A DNA stretch of 64,000 nucleotides from the NCBI RefSeq assembly GCF_016107655.1, contig NZ_JABASX010000005.1, positions 1-64,000 on the forward strand, given 5' to 3'. A program made the position numbers and the translations under genes. Positions 25,008-34,523 of this stretch are shown here, piece after piece. The DNA comes from Brevibacterium antiquum (GTDB lineage Bacteria > Actinomycetota > Actinomycetes > Actinomycetales > Brevibacteriaceae). The notes under the pieces are model-generated. The model worked only from the letters and a program-made list of their open reading frames with translations. It had not been told where the DNA came from and searched no databases. Each line of letters begins with the position of its first letter. Position 1 is the stretch's first letter.

Positions 25008-27146
25008 TCAGATGCGGGATTGTTCCGTCTGACCGTCGCTGTCTGCCGTCTGCTTCGTCTCGAAGGTTTCGAGGTGGACGAGGACGGGGACGAGGAAGAG
25101 GATGCCCACGGCAGGGACGACGATTCCCGAGTCGTTGATGATCGTGCCGACGCCCAGCAGGATGGCCAAGCTGATCATGCCCGCTCGCAGCAGTGGGATC
25201 CGATTGTAGGCGTCGGTCATTCCCTGCAGCGAGAAGCGCTGCGGTTCCAGTGCCAGCCAGAACACGCCGATGATGATGAGCGGCAGGACCAGCGTCATCC
25301 ACGACTGGGTCAGGATGTCGATATTCATGCCGATCTTGCGGGCCAGCACGCTCAGGGCCTCGCCGCTGATGATGGAGTCGAAGAAGCGGCCGAAGTGAGT
25401 GCGCTGATCGGCGGGACGCAGCCAGTCGATGAACAGGACCGTCAGCATGACGAAGCCTGCGATGCCCACGGTCAGTCCCATGCGTTTGAGCGAGAATCGG
25501 ATTCCCGCGGCCGCGAGGACGAGGTAGGCGACGCCGATGATCAGCGTCGGGACGGACCCGAACTTCGTGCCCAGTCCCGGGGCGGCCAGGATGACGCTCG
25601 AGACGAGGATCGGCACGGTGACGATGATGATGCGCATGATCGGTCTCGTCGTCAGCGATGCGAAGCCGGCCACGGCCAGCAGCAGAGCACAGCAGTAGAG
25701 CGCGAGAGCGGAATTTCCGATGCCGTAGAACCTCGATGCGATGAGCAGCGGTTCGCCCAGAAGCGTCGACATCTGGAGCTGAGAACCGGTGGTGACGTCG
25801 TAGGCGAGGACGAGGACCGTGACGACGCTGACGAAGAGCACCGGCCCGAGTTTGTACCCACGCCACGGACCCAGCAGCGCGATGGCCCCGAGTATCAGTG
25901 ACCAGCCGGCCAAGGCTCCCAGCATCGCAATATCAGGGTTGGTCGCTCTCTCCCAGGGCACGGTGTTGACCAGATAGGTCGACACCGGCATGGCTGCGAA
26001 GACGATGCCCAGCCGGTAGGCCCCGGAATGGACGAGGGCGCGATGGTTCTTGCGCAGGAACCAGGCCAGGATCAGCAGGCCGACCATGAGGGAGGCGACG
26101 ACGGGGAAGAACCAGGTGGACAGCTCGTTCTGGGTCTTCACCGCCACCTGACGGTCGAGAACGGCCTGGAAGCGCGACTCCCAGCTGCTGTCTGCGCTCT
26201 GGTTGGCCATCGGGGCGCCGGCCGCGTTTCGCATGGCCTGCCCGTCGCTGAGTTCGACGAGCGTCGGGGCGATATCGGGCACCTGGATGAGGCCCGGTTG
26301 GCGAGTCGACGAAGAGCTCAGCAGTCCGGCAGTCCCGCCAGGACGCAGCATCATGGTCGACTGCATCGACGAGCTCTTGCCCGAACCGTCGGCGATCGAC
26401 GAGAAGATGATCGGCGAGGTGCCCACTCTCAGACGTTCGGGGTCGTCACCGTCGACCCAGCCAGCGGCTGCCAGAATCTCTCCAACATGTGTGTCAAGTG
26501 CCTTGAGGGAGTACCCGTCCGAGGTGGTGTCGCCGAGGTCGACGAGTGTGAGCTCACCGTTCTGTGAAGCCCGATTCGCCTTCTGGGCCAAGTCGTCGCC
26601 GATCGGTGACCAGTTGTCGACATTGCCCCTGTGGTCGGCCGCCGCGATCGCGGCACCGGGACCGAAGGCAGCGATGTCGGGCACCGACTCCGCCAGATCG
26701 CCGAGACCGGCGTCGTAGTTGTCGCTTCTGGCGACCTGGGCATAGACGTCCCAGTCGGAGACCCAGCCGTCGAGCGGCGGAGCCGGTTCGCGGCACTGTT
26801 CACGGGGTTCGTCGGCGGCCCGCCGTCCCGAACCCACGCCGAGCCAACCGTCGACGGGGCAGCTGGTCGCCCGTACGCTGCGGGGAGTGATGGTGCCGAT
26901 CTGCGCGGTCTGCATCATCCTCCACAGATTCGGAGTGGTGCGTGGATCGAGGTCCTCGAAGCTGAACCCGGAGACGCCGATGAAGATGGGACCCTTGCCC
27001 GCCGAGGCGGCTTCCGCTTCCGATGTGCTCTGTCCATCGATGCCCCGAGTCGGCGCGGCTTGAGAGACCTGCGGCATCCCGAGGACGAGCAGGGCGATGA
27101 CGAAGAGTCCGAGCAGCATGCGCACGGACAGCGAGGATGTTCTCAT
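25008..27146 (-). CDS. Membrane protein with AlkP-like extracytoplasmic domain, paralogue 2
   Basis: A 712-residue protein: signal-type N terminus (LLGLFVIALLVLGMPQVSQA), an extracytoplasmic region of about 320 residues beginning GPIFIGVSGFSFEDLDPRTT, then about ten TM segments. The segment TPNLWRMM and later DIAPTLVELSDG recall the alkaline-phosphatase superfamily, but the usual metal-binding DG pair is not obvious. The membrane half has TGSQLQMSTLLGEP and ASRFYGIGNSALALYCC, shared with the upstream paralogue. Its ATG overlaps the stop of that gene (ATGA), so both are co-translated. Function unknown; an envelope role is inference. Confidence 0.75.
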   Translation of the reverse strand: MRTSSLSVRMLLGLFVIALLVLGMPQVSQAAPTRGIDGQSTSEAEAASAGKGPIFIGVSGFSFEDLDPRTTPNLWRMMQTAQIGTITPRSVRATSCPVDGWLGVGSGRRAADEPREQCREPAPPLDGWVSDWDVYAQVARSDNYDAGLGDLAESVPDIAAFGPGAAIAAADHRGNVDNWSPIGDDLAQKANRASQNGELTLVDLGDTTSDGYSLKALDTHVGEILAAAGWVDGDDPERLRVGTSPIIFSSIADGSGKSSSMQSTMMLRPGGTAGLLSSSSTRQPGLIQVPDIAPTLVELSDGQAMRNAAGAPMANQSADSSWESRFQAVLDRQVAVKTQNELSTWFFPVVASLMVGLLILAWFLRKNHRALVHSGAYRLGIVFAAMPVSTYLVNTVPWERATNPDIAMLGALAGWSLILGAIALLGPWRGYKLGPVLFVSVVTVLVLAYDVTTGSQLQMSTLLGEPLLIASRFYGIGNSALALYCCALLLAVAGFASLTTRPIMRIIIVTVPILVSSVILAAPGLGTKFGSVPTLIIGVAYLVLAAAGIRFSLKRMGLTVGIAGFVMLTVLFIDWLRPADQRTHFGRFFDSIISGEALSVLARKIGMNIDILTQSWMTLVLPLIIIGVFWLALEPQRFSLQGMTDAYNRIPLLRAGMISLAILLGVGTIINDSGIVVPAVGILFLVPVLVHLETFETKQTADSDGQTEQSRI

Positions 27147-29659
27147 GCTCGATCCGCCTTCTTACCGGCGAGAGACTTCACTGCGACTTCCTCTGTCGCG
27201 TATTCGGCGCTCAGCGCCAGCAGGTAGGGCAGGAGCACCATGGCACCCGTCGAGGGCACGGCGATGCCGGAGTCCGTGAGCACCAGTCCCACGGCCATGC
27301 CTGTGACTGCGGCGAGGAAGCCGAAGTGGACGTCCTGGTCCCAGAAGACCTGCGGCAGGCGTCCCCGCCACTTGTTCGCCAGACGACCGGCGCGACTGGT
27401 GGCAGCGATGCTGGGGAAGTGGAGCAGATAACGGAGGAAGAACAGGATGGCGATGACCGCGAGGGGAGTCACGATCGCCAACGCCGGGTTGATCTGCATG
27501 ATGTGGAGATTGGCGCCGAGCTTCCGCCCGACCACCTGCAGCGCCTCACCGGTGACGATCTGGTCGAAGAAATTCCCGAAGTGCGACCTGGCCCCCGGCT
27601 CACGCAGCCAGTCGAGGAACGCGATGCCCAGCAGCACGGCCAAGGAGGCCAGCCCGATGAGTATGAGGCGGAAGATGGAGAGGCGGATGCGACTGACGAG
27701 AGCCAGCAGCACGAGAAGGCCGGCCAAGGTGGCGATCGTGCCGCCGAACTTCGCTCCCCAGGACGGATTTCCGGACACGAACACCGCAAACAGTCCGAGG
27801 ACGAGGGGAAGGATGACCACCATCCGGCGATGCCCCTTGGTCCGCAGCCAGGAGATCGCAAGACCCAGGAAGATGAAGAGGCTGACGATGAAGATCGCCG
27901 CACCCTGATTGCCCAGGCCGTAGTAGCGGCCGCCGACGATCGGGTTGTAGCCCAGCAGCGAGTTCCCCTGCAGATGCGAACCGGTGATGAGGTCTGCGGA
28001 GAGGACGAGGAAGCTCAGCAGCGAGAGTGCGGCCACACGTCCGCGCCAGGTCCGACCCCACGGGGGAAGCAGCGAGGCACCGAAGAGCAGCGCGGCCGAG
28101 ACTGCGATCGAAACACTGAGGCCGAACCCGGGGTGCGGGAGTCTGGCCCACGGGAACAGGCCGGCCAGGAATGCGCTCATCGGCAGGGTCGCCACCGCGA
28201 GCGAGGTCCAGGCGAGGAATCTGTGCACGGTCGGGGCGATCGTCGCACCGCCTCGGCGACCGAGGAGATTCCGGCTCAGGAGGAGCCCGCACAGGATGAA
28301 CAGAAGATAGAAGGTGATGTCGAGGAGCAGGGAGAACGTCGACAGGTGCTGGTAGATCGACGTCGCCTTCTGGGACTCGGACACGAGGTCGTCGATGCGT
28401 TCCTGCGGGTCGTCATCGGTGGGTGTGTTGTCGAAGGAGATGCCGCTGGGGGAGGAGACGCCGAACTGGTCGAGGATTCCCGGGGCGATGTCCGTGAGCT
28501 GCAGGAGGCCGGGGGTGCGGGTACTGGCCGAGGACAGGCTGCCTGGTTCGTAGCCGGGACCGGAGGCGATGAATGCACGCAGCTGCGGCAGACTCGAGCT
28601 GTCGCCGAGGCCGGCGACCATGATCGTGGGCTCTTCACTTCCCGGTGTCGCTGAATCGCGGGCCTCCTCCAGCTTGGCGCCCAGACGTTCGTCGGCCTCG
28701 GCGACGCGTTCCTCGCGATCGAAGAACACGGGGACGGTGTAGGAGTATTCGGGGATCGGATCGTAGAGCCAGGCCGAAGAGCCGATCGAGCCCAGATCGA
28801 CGAGGTCGAGCCGGCAGTCCGTGGCCGCGGCGTCATCGGTGTAGTTGGCCACGATGCCGTTCTCGTCGGCCACGGCGTAGGCCGCTCCCGGGCCCTCGGC
28901 GGCGACGCAGGATTTCAGCTCTGAGTCGCCTCCTGATGTCCCCTGCTCTCGGACGAGGCGGGCGAGCATCCCGTAGTCCACCGAGTAGCCGGAGTCGACG
29001 TTCGGCTCCTTGATGGACTCGAAGTCCTCGATCGTCGCGGTGGCCGTGCCCTCAGCGGAACTGTCGGCGAGATCTTCATCACTCGATCTCTGTGCCTCGG
29101 CGCCTGATTTCGAGGCGTCATCCGCATCATCCAGTGCCTTCTTCACGACACCGTCGCTGGTCGACGGGGCACTCAGAGGGGGACAGGTGGCCCTGTTGCC
29201 TTCCTGCTCCGGATCGGTGGGTGGGCCCGCCTGGGCGCGGGCGCCGGCGCCCATGGACAGCCAGCCGGAGCCGGGGCAGGTAGCCGAGCCGATGGTGCGC
29301 ACATTGAGGTTGGCAGCCGACCCCTCGGAGAGGAGCTTATAGAGGTTGGGCGTGCGCACAGGATCGATATCGTTGATGGTCAGACCGGGTATGCCGTAGA
29401 CGATGGTCTTGCCGGCAGGCCCCTGTGAGCCTGCCGAATCCTCACCCGATGTTTCGGTGTTTCCCGATGCTGCGGTGGCTGACGATGCTGCGGTGCTCGC
29501 AGCCGATGCGGAGGGTGATTCGGTGGCCGCTGACTCCTGGGCAGCGGCGGCCGGTGTGAGTGCCGGTCCGAGGACGAGGATCAAGAGCCCGAGAACTGAT
29601 CCCAGCACCAGGAGTCTGAATGTGGGAAGGCGCGTGGGCACGAGGGATGGAGGCGGCAC
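27143..29659 (-). CDS. Membrane protein with AlkP-like extracytoplasmic domain, paralogue 1
   Basis: An 838-residue protein built like its downstream neighbour: signal sequence (LLVLGSVLGLLILVLGPAL), a Ser/Ala-rich linker, an extracytoplasmic domain starting TIVYGIPGLTINDIDPVRTP with TCPGSGWLSMGAGARA, then a multi-TM half with TGSHLQGNSLLGYNP and GGRYYGLGNQGAAIFIV. It is longer than paralogue 2 because of acidic insertions in the extracytoplasmic part. The GTG start at 29659 lies 6 nt after a TACTAT box (29671-29666, minus strand), suggesting a leaderless message for the pair. I know this architecture from actinobacteria as uncharacterised; no enzyme activity can be assigned. Confidence 0.78.
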   Translation of the reverse strand: MPPPSLVPTRLPTFRLLVLGSVLGLLILVLGPALTPAAAAQESAATESPSASAASTAASSATAASGNTETSGEDSAGSQGPAGKTIVYGIPGLTINDIDPVRTPNLYKLLSEGSAANLNVRTIGSATCPGSGWLSMGAGARAQAGPPTDPEQEGNRATCPPLSAPSTSDGVVKKALDDADDASKSGAEAQRSSDEDLADSSAEGTATATIEDFESIKEPNVDSGYSVDYGMLARLVREQGTSGGDSELKSCVAAEGPGAAYAVADENGIVANYTDDAAATDCRLDLVDLGSIGSSAWLYDPIPEYSYTVPVFFDREERVAEADERLGAKLEEARDSATPGSEEPTIMVAGLGDSSSLPQLRAFIASGPGYEPGSLSSASTRTPGLLQLTDIAPGILDQFGVSSPSGISFDNTPTDDDPQERIDDLVSESQKATSIYQHLSTFSLLLDITFYLLFILCGLLLSRNLLGRRGGATIAPTVHRFLAWTSLAVATLPMSAFLAGLFPWARLPHPGFGLSVSIAVSAALLFGASLLPPWGRTWRGRVAALSLLSFLVLSADLITGSHLQGNSLLGYNPIVGGRYYGLGNQGAAIFIVSLFIFLGLAISWLRTKGHRRMVVILPLVLGLFAVFVSGNPSWGAKFGGTIATLAGLLVLLALVSRIRLSIFRLILIGLASLAVLLGIAFLDWLREPGARSHFGNFFDQIVTGEALQVVGRKLGANLHIMQINPALAIVTPLAVIAILFFLRYLLHFPSIAATSRAGRLANKWRGRLPQVFWDQDVHFGFLAAVTGMAVGLVLTDSGIAVPSTGAMVLLPYLLALSAEYATEEVAVKSLAGKKADRA

Positions 29660-29855
29660 AGCTCAATAGTATCGGCTCAGCTTTCCACCCGCTCTGGCAC
29701 TGGCCTGAGCGTTTGCTCCGCGGGAGAGAATGCATGTATATTTGATTGTCGTTGTGTGTGTCCGTCGTGCTCCCTTACATAGCCTCATGCGTTGCAGGCC
29801 CGTAGGTGAGGGGACGACTTCGATGGACAGACCCGATTCAAGACAACGAGTGCCT

Positions 29856-29886
29856 TGACTCATCAGACTCACGACCGGATGAGTCA
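29856..29886 (+). promoter_or_regulatory. Hairpin in the rplM leader
   Basis: TGACTCATC (29856-29864) and GATGAGTCA (29878-29886) form a perfect 9-bp stem with a 13-nt loop, 38 nt upstream of the rplM start. The 265-bp interval upstream also serves the divergent membrane protein gene. A leader structure for L13 autoregulation is a reasonable idea but unproven. Confidence 0.5.
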
Positions 29887-29924
29887 TCAGCACTACACCA
29901 AGAGATACGAAAAGAAGGCTACTT

Positions 29925-30368
29925 TTGCGTACGTTCACACCCAAGCCCGGCGATATTGAGCGCCAGTGGCACGTCATTGACGCCACTGACCAGGTGCTCG
30001 GTCGTCTTGCTGCCCAGGTTGCACGCCTGTTGCGCGGCAAGCACAAGACCACCTTTGCTCCTCATATCGACACCGGTGACTTCGTCATCATCATCAATGC
30101 AGACAAGGTCGCATTGACCGGTGCGAAGCTCGATCAGAAGCGCGCTTACCACCACTCGGGTTACCCGGGCGGTCTGAAGAGCGTCAACTACGCCGAGCTT
30201 CTCGCCACCAATCCCGAGCGCGCAGTCGAAAAGGCTGTCGGCGGTATGGTTCCGAAGACTCGTCTCGGACGTGCCCAGATGCAGAAGCTGAAGGTGTACC
30301 AGGGTGGAGAGCACCCACACGCCGCTCAGAATCCGCAGCCGTACGAACTCAGCCAGGTCGCGCAGTAA
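29925..30368 (+). CDS. rplM: 50S ribosomal protein L13
   Basis: Standard 147-residue L13, with [37 protein letters not shown] and [19 protein letters not shown]. The start is TTG at 29925: AAAGAAGG lies 6 nt upstream and the N terminus MRTFTPK matches the family. First gene of the conserved rplM-rpsI operon. Confidence 0.98.
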   Translation: MRTFTPKPGDIERQWHVIDATDQVLGRLAAQVARLLRGKHKTTFAPHIDTGDFVIIINADKVALTGAKLDQKRAYHHSGYPGGLKSVNYAELLATNPERAVEKAVGGMVPKTRLGRAQMQKLKVYQGGEHPHAAQNPQPYELSQVAQ

Positions 30369-30403
30369 AGCGCGCCCCAGCTCTAGACATACCGAGGAGA
30401 ACC

Positions 30404-30919
30404 GTGGCTGAAGAAACCACTACTGCGACAGAATCTGTCGAAGAACCAACCGTCACCGAATACACGTCTGAGACCCCTGAGTCAGCTGGCCTGGGCGAGC
30501 AGACCGCTGGTGGACGCGGACAGTCCCTGACCGCTCCCGGCAGCGCAGTCGGACGTCGCAAGCAGGCAATTGCTCGCGTCCGCCTGATCCCCGGATCCGG
30601 TGAATGGACCATCAACGGACGCACTCTCGAAGAGTACTTCCCGAACAAGCTGCACCAGCAGCTCGTCAACGAGCCCTTCCGCCTACTCGACCTCGAAGGA
30701 CGTTTCGACGTCATCGTGCGCATCGGCGGCGGCGGACCTTCCGGCCAGGCCGGAGCCGTTCGTCTGGGCATCGCCCGTTCGCTCAACCAGATCGACGAAG
30801 AGTCGAACCGTGCTGAGCTGAAGAAGGCAGGCTACCTGCGCCGCGACGCACGCGTCCCCGAGCGCAAGAAGGCCGGTCTCAAGAAGGCACGTAAGGCACC
30901 TCAGTTCTCGAAGCGCTGA
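30404..30919 (+). CDS. rpsI: 30S ribosomal protein S9
   Basis: Ribosomal protein of the small-subunit head whose C-terminal tail ([12 protein letters not shown]) reaches the P-site tRNA. The 171-residue protein has the conserved core from [18 protein letters not shown] and [17 protein letters not shown]. It carries an acidic N-terminal extension of about 45 residues, as usual in actinobacteria. GTG start, with GAGGAG 4 nt upstream. Confidence 0.98.
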   Translation: MAEETTTATESVEEPTVTEYTSETPESAGLGEQTAGGRGQSLTAPGSAVGRRKQAIARVRLIPGSGEWTINGRTLEEYFPNKLHQQLVNEPFRLLDLEGRFDVIVRIGGGGPSGQAGAVRLGIARSLNQIDEESNRAELKKAGYLRRDARVPERKKAGLKKARKAPQFSKR

Positions 30920-30991
30920 TTCTGCTGTCAGGACTGCGCCTGGTCTGCCGCTGAAGCGCAGCCTCCGACAGTTCAGCTCGAAGAACACCGC

Positions 30992-31024
30992 AATGCGGCC
31001 CCGAACCGGATTCGGGGCCGCATT
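30992..31024 (+). terminator. Terminator after rpsI
   Basis: Perfect 14-bp arms (30992-31005 and 31011-31024) around CCGGA, ending in a short T-containing tail. It closes the rplM-rpsI operon. Confidence 0.85.
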
Positions 31025-31136
31025 TCGTGCATTCACATGCTTTTCGCCCCCCCTCGCCTGGACACAGGCAGCTTCATCTCATACCGATTTCGCGGGTCGT
31101 ACGGTCCGGCACCACCGCCTCGGCGGCGCCATGGAC

Positions 31137-31142
31137 TAATAT
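31137..31142 (+). promoter_or_regulatory. -10 box TAATAT of glmM
   Basis: TAATAT is followed by a 28-nt leader carrying GAGGAAAGGA before the ATG at 31171. This gene therefore uses a conventional leadered message. Confidence 0.45.
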
Positions 31143-31170
31143 CGACGAGAAATTGAGGAAAGGACTTTCC

Positions 31171-32523
31171 ATGACACGACTCTTCGGCACCGACGGTGTC
31201 CGTGGACTTGCCAACCGCGACATCTCCGCCCGGCTGGCACTCCAACTCTCCGTTGCAGGCTCGCGGGTTCTGACCCGCGGTTGGCCGGAGGGCAAGCGCC
31301 CCTTCGCCGTCGTCGGCCGCGACACTCGAGTCTCCGGTGAGTTCCTCTCCGCCGCGATCTCCGCGGGCATCGCCTCCGCCGGAGTCGACGTGCTCGACGC
31401 AGGAATGCTGCCCACCCCCGGCATCGCCAGCGTCGTAGCGGACACCGGTGCCGCCTTCGGCGTCGTCATCTCCGCCTCCCACAATCCGATGCCGGACAAC
31501 GGCATCAAGTTCTTCGCAGCAGGCGGGACGAAGCTCGATGACTCCGTCGAGGACTCGATCCTTGCAATCCTCGACGAGGATTGGGTCCGTCCCACCGGCG
31601 CCGAGGTTGGTCGCATTTCCCGTTACCCCGCCGCTGCCGACGAATACACGGAGAAGCTCGTGCGGTCCCTCGACGCCGAGGGCACACGTCCCCTCTCCGG
31701 GCTCAAGGTCGTCGTCGACTGCGCTCACGGTGCCGCGTCCATCGTCGGACCCGCTGCCCTGCGCCAGGCCGGTGCCGAAGTCATCGTCTCCGCCGCCGAA
31801 CCCGATGGCTTCAACATCAACGACGGGGTCGGCTCCACTCACCTCGAACCGCTCCAGCGTCTCGTCGTCGAAACCCAGTCCGATCTGGGTGTGGCCTTCG
31901 ACGGCGACGCCGACCGATGCCTGGCCGTGGACTCACTGGGTCGTGTCATCAACGGTGACCAGCTCATGGGCATTCTGGCGATCGGCCTCAAGGAGCTCGG
32001 CGAGCTGAAGGGCAACACGCTCGTGACGACCGTGATGTCGAACATCGGCCTCAGACACGCGATGGACAAGTACTCGATTGAGACCGTCCAGACCGCCGTC
32101 GGTGACCGCTACGTCCTCGAACGCATGCTGGCAGACGGCTACGTCCTCGGAGGGGAGCAGTCCGGGCACGTGCTCATGCTCGACCACGGCACGACCGGCG
32201 ACGGCGTGCAGACGGCTCTGCACCTGATGAAGCGCATGGCCGATTCGAAGCGGACGCTGGCCGATCTGGCCGCCGAGATCCCGCAGCTTCCCCAAGCACT
32301 CGTCAACGTCAAGGGCGTCGACAAGCACGGTGTGGACCACCCGAAGGTCACGGCCGAAGTCAACGCCGTCGAGGCCGAACTCGAAGGTTCGGGTCGTGTG
32401 CTGCTGCGGGCCTCGGGCACCGAGGCACTGATCCGCGTCATGGTCGAAGCAGAGACCGAAGACATCGCCCAGGCTCAGGCCGAACGTCTGGCCGCCAACG
32501 TCAAGGACAACCTGGGGCTGTAG
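31171..32523 (+). CDS. glmM: Phosphoglucosamine mutase
   Basis: Interconverts glucosamine-6-P and glucosamine-1-P for UDP-GlcNAc and peptidoglycan. The 450-residue enzyme starts MTRLFGTDGVRGLAN; the phosphoserine loop is VVISASHNPMPDNGIKFF, the metal loop AFDGDADRC and the sugar-binding GGEQSGHVLM. The frame is open back to 31027, but the ATG at 31171 matches the family and has GAGGAAAGGA upstream. glmS, for the preceding step, is 4.5 kb downstream. Confidence 0.97.
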   Translation: MTRLFGTDGVRGLANRDISARLALQLSVAGSRVLTRGWPEGKRPFAVVGRDTRVSGEFLSAAISAGIASAGVDVLDAGMLPTPGIASVVADTGAAFGVVISASHNPMPDNGIKFFAAGGTKLDDSVEDSILAILDEDWVRPTGAEVGRISRYPAAADEYTEKLVRSLDAEGTRPLSGLKVVVDCAHGAASIVGPAALRQAGAEVIVSAAEPDGFNINDGVGSTHLEPLQRLVVETQSDLGVAFDGDADRCLAVDSLGRVINGDQLMGILAIGLKELGELKGNTLVTTVMSNIGLRHAMDKYSIETVQTAVGDRYVLERMLADGYVLGGEQSGHVLMLDHGTTGDGVQTALHLMKRMADSKRTLADLAAEIPQLPQALVNVKGVDKHGVDHPKVTAEVNAVEAELEGSGRVLLRASGTEALIRVMVEAETEDIAQAQAERLAANVKDNLGL

Positions 32524-32534
32524 GAAATCTGAGC

Positions 32535-34397
32535 TCAGCTCGCGGCGAACTGGGTGGCGTAGAGCTCCGCGTAGCGACCGCCCTGGGCCAGCAGCTCGTT
32601 ATGAGAACCCGACTCGACGATGCGACCGGCCTCGACGACGAGGATGGTGTCGGCCTGGCGGATCGTGGAGAGCCTGTGCGCGATGACCATGGCGGTGCGG
32701 CCGCTCATGGCACGAGACAGCGCCTGCTGGACTGCCGCCTCATTCGTCGAGTCCAGGGCAGAGGTCGCCTCATCGAGGACGACGACCTCTGGGGCGGCCA
32801 ACAGCATCCGAGCGATCGTCAGACGCTGACGCTCACCACCGGAGAGTCTGTAGCCGCGCTCACCGACGATCGTGTCCAAGCCATCGGGCAGCGAGGCGAT
32901 GACGTCGTGGAGCTGCGCGCCGTCGATGGCCTCATACAGCTCAGCATCCGTGGCCTCCGGCTTCGCCAAGGACAGGTTCGCCCGGATGGATTCGTGGAAC
33001 ACATGCCCGTCCTGAGTGACCACGCCGACGGTGCTGCGCAGCGTCTGGGCAGAGAGCTCGCGCACGTCGACCCCACCGATCGTGATCGACCCGGAGGTGA
33101 CGTCGTAGAGACGGGGCAGCAGCGAGGCGATCGTCGATTTCCCGGCGCCCGAGGAGCCGACCAGGGCGACGGTGTGCCCAGCTGGGATCGTGAAGTTCAG
33201 GGCGTGGAGGACCTCGTCGCCGCCTCTGGTGTCGAGCACTGAGACATCCTCGAGGCTGGCGAGGCTGACCTGTTCGGCGCTGGGGTAGGCGAAGTCGACG
33301 TTGGAGAATGTCACATCAAGACCACCGGAGGGCAGCGACTTCGGTGCCTTGGGCTCCTTGATGAGGGGGACGAGATCGAGGATCTCGAAAACGCGCTGGA
33401 AGCTGACGACGGCGCTCATGATGTCCAGTCGAGCGTTGGCCAGCATAGTCAGCGGCGTGTAGAGCCGGGTCAGGAGCAGTGCGAGGGTGACGACCTGGCC
33501 GGCGTTGAGGTTGCCCACCACCGCCTGGGCACCGCCGATGCCGTAGACGAGGGCCAAAGCGAGGGCGGAGACGAGCGTCAGCGAGGACACGAACGTCGAC
33601 TGCAGCATGGCCACCTTGACGCCGATGTCGCGGACCTGAGCGGCACGGTCGGAGAACTCCTCGTTTTCGGTCTTGGGGTTGCCGAAGAGCTTGACCAGGG
33701 TCGCACCTCCCGCGGAGAACCGTTCGGTCATCCGCGTCGACATGCTCGCAGAGTTGTCTGCGGCCTGGAACTGCAGAGAGGCAAGCTTTCCGCTGAGCAG
33801 CTTGGTGGGGATGATGAAGAGCGGCAGCAGGAGGATCGACATGACGGTGACCTGCCAGGAGATGGTGACCATCACGCCGACGGTCAGCACCAGGGAGACG
33901 AAATTCGACACGATGCCCGACAGCGTGTTGGAGAAAGCACGCTGGGCTCCGATGACATCGGTGTTCAGACGTGAGACCAGGGCACCGGTGCGGGTGCGAT
34001 TGAAGAACGCGATCGGCATCTTCTGCACATGATCGTAGACCGCGGTGCGCAGATCGAAGATGAGACCCTCGCCGATCTGCGAAGAGAGGTACCTGTTGAA
34101 GATCGAGATCGCGGCGTCCGCGATCGCCAGACCCCCGATCGCCACGGCCAGCCAGATGACGGTCTCGACGGGTCCGCCACTGGTGATCGCATTGACGACG
34201 TCACCGGCGAGGACGGGGTTGAGGACGCCGATGACGGCCGTGCCGACGGACAGCGTGAGGAAGACGATGAGCTTCTTCTTGTGCCTGGTCGCGAACGAGG
34301 CGATGCGACGGTAGGTGCCCGGCTTGATCGAGGTCTGCGGAGTTCTCTTACTCGACACCGAGGTGTACATCACCCTGTGCGCTGACTGCATACTCAT
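32535..34397 (-). CDS. ABC exporter, fused permease-ATPase
   Basis: Half-transporter of 620 residues: an exporter-type TM domain with six helices (residues ~35-330), then an ATPase domain with Walker A VALVGSSGAGKSTIASLLPR, signature YRLSGGERQRLTIARML, Walker B VVVLDEATSALD and switch MVIAHRLSTI. It belongs to the multidrug/lipid exporter (MsbA-like) group and should work as a homodimer; the substrate is unknown. GGAGG lies 7 nt before the ATG. Convergent with glmM, 11 nt apart. Confidence 0.9.
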   Translation of the reverse strand: MSMQSAHRVMYTSVSSKRTPQTSIKPGTYRRIASFATRHKKKLIVFLTLSVGTAVIGVLNPVLAGDVVNAITSGGPVETVIWLAVAIGGLAIADAAISIFNRYLSSQIGEGLIFDLRTAVYDHVQKMPIAFFNRTRTGALVSRLNTDVIGAQRAFSNTLSGIVSNFVSLVLTVGVMVTISWQVTVMSILLLPLFIIPTKLLSGKLASLQFQAADNSASMSTRMTERFSAGGATLVKLFGNPKTENEEFSDRAAQVRDIGVKVAMLQSTFVSSLTLVSALALALVYGIGGAQAVVGNLNAGQVVTLALLLTRLYTPLTMLANARLDIMSAVVSFQRVFEILDLVPLIKEPKAPKSLPSGGLDVTFSNVDFAYPSAEQVSLASLEDVSVLDTRGGDEVLHALNFTIPAGHTVALVGSSGAGKSTIASLLPRLYDVTSGSITIGGVDVRELSAQTLRSTVGVVTQDGHVFHESIRANLSLAKPEATDAELYEAIDGAQLHDVIASLPDGLDTIVGERGYRLSGGERQRLTIARMLLAAPEVVVLDEATSALDSTNEAAVQQALSRAMSGRTAMVIAHRLSTIRQADTILVVEAGRIVESGSHNELLAQGGRYAELYATQFAAS

Positions 34398-34428
34398 CTC
34401 GTCGCCTCCCTCACCCGGCCCTTCCCGG

Positions 34429-34468
34429 GCAGGTCCGAACGTTCACAGACTTCAACCACCGGACCTGC
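34429..34468 (-). promoter_or_regulatory. Inverted repeat upstream of the ABC exporter gene
   Basis: GCAGGTCCG (34429-34437) and CGGACCTGC (34460-34468) are perfect 9-bp arms separated by 22 nt, between the coaA stop and the exporter start. It could end coaA transcription or regulate the exporter. Confidence 0.4.
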
Positions 34469-34523
34469 AGATCTATTTCTCAATCAGCTCAGGGCGAAGT
34501 TCCACCGTGAAGCAGCCGACCAT

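Noticed and set aside
24403..25866. A 487-codon minus-strand frame across the end of the nucleotidase gene and the membrane protein gene.
   Set aside because: It overlaps two well-supported genes, has arginine/histidine-rich composition without domain motifs and no start signal.
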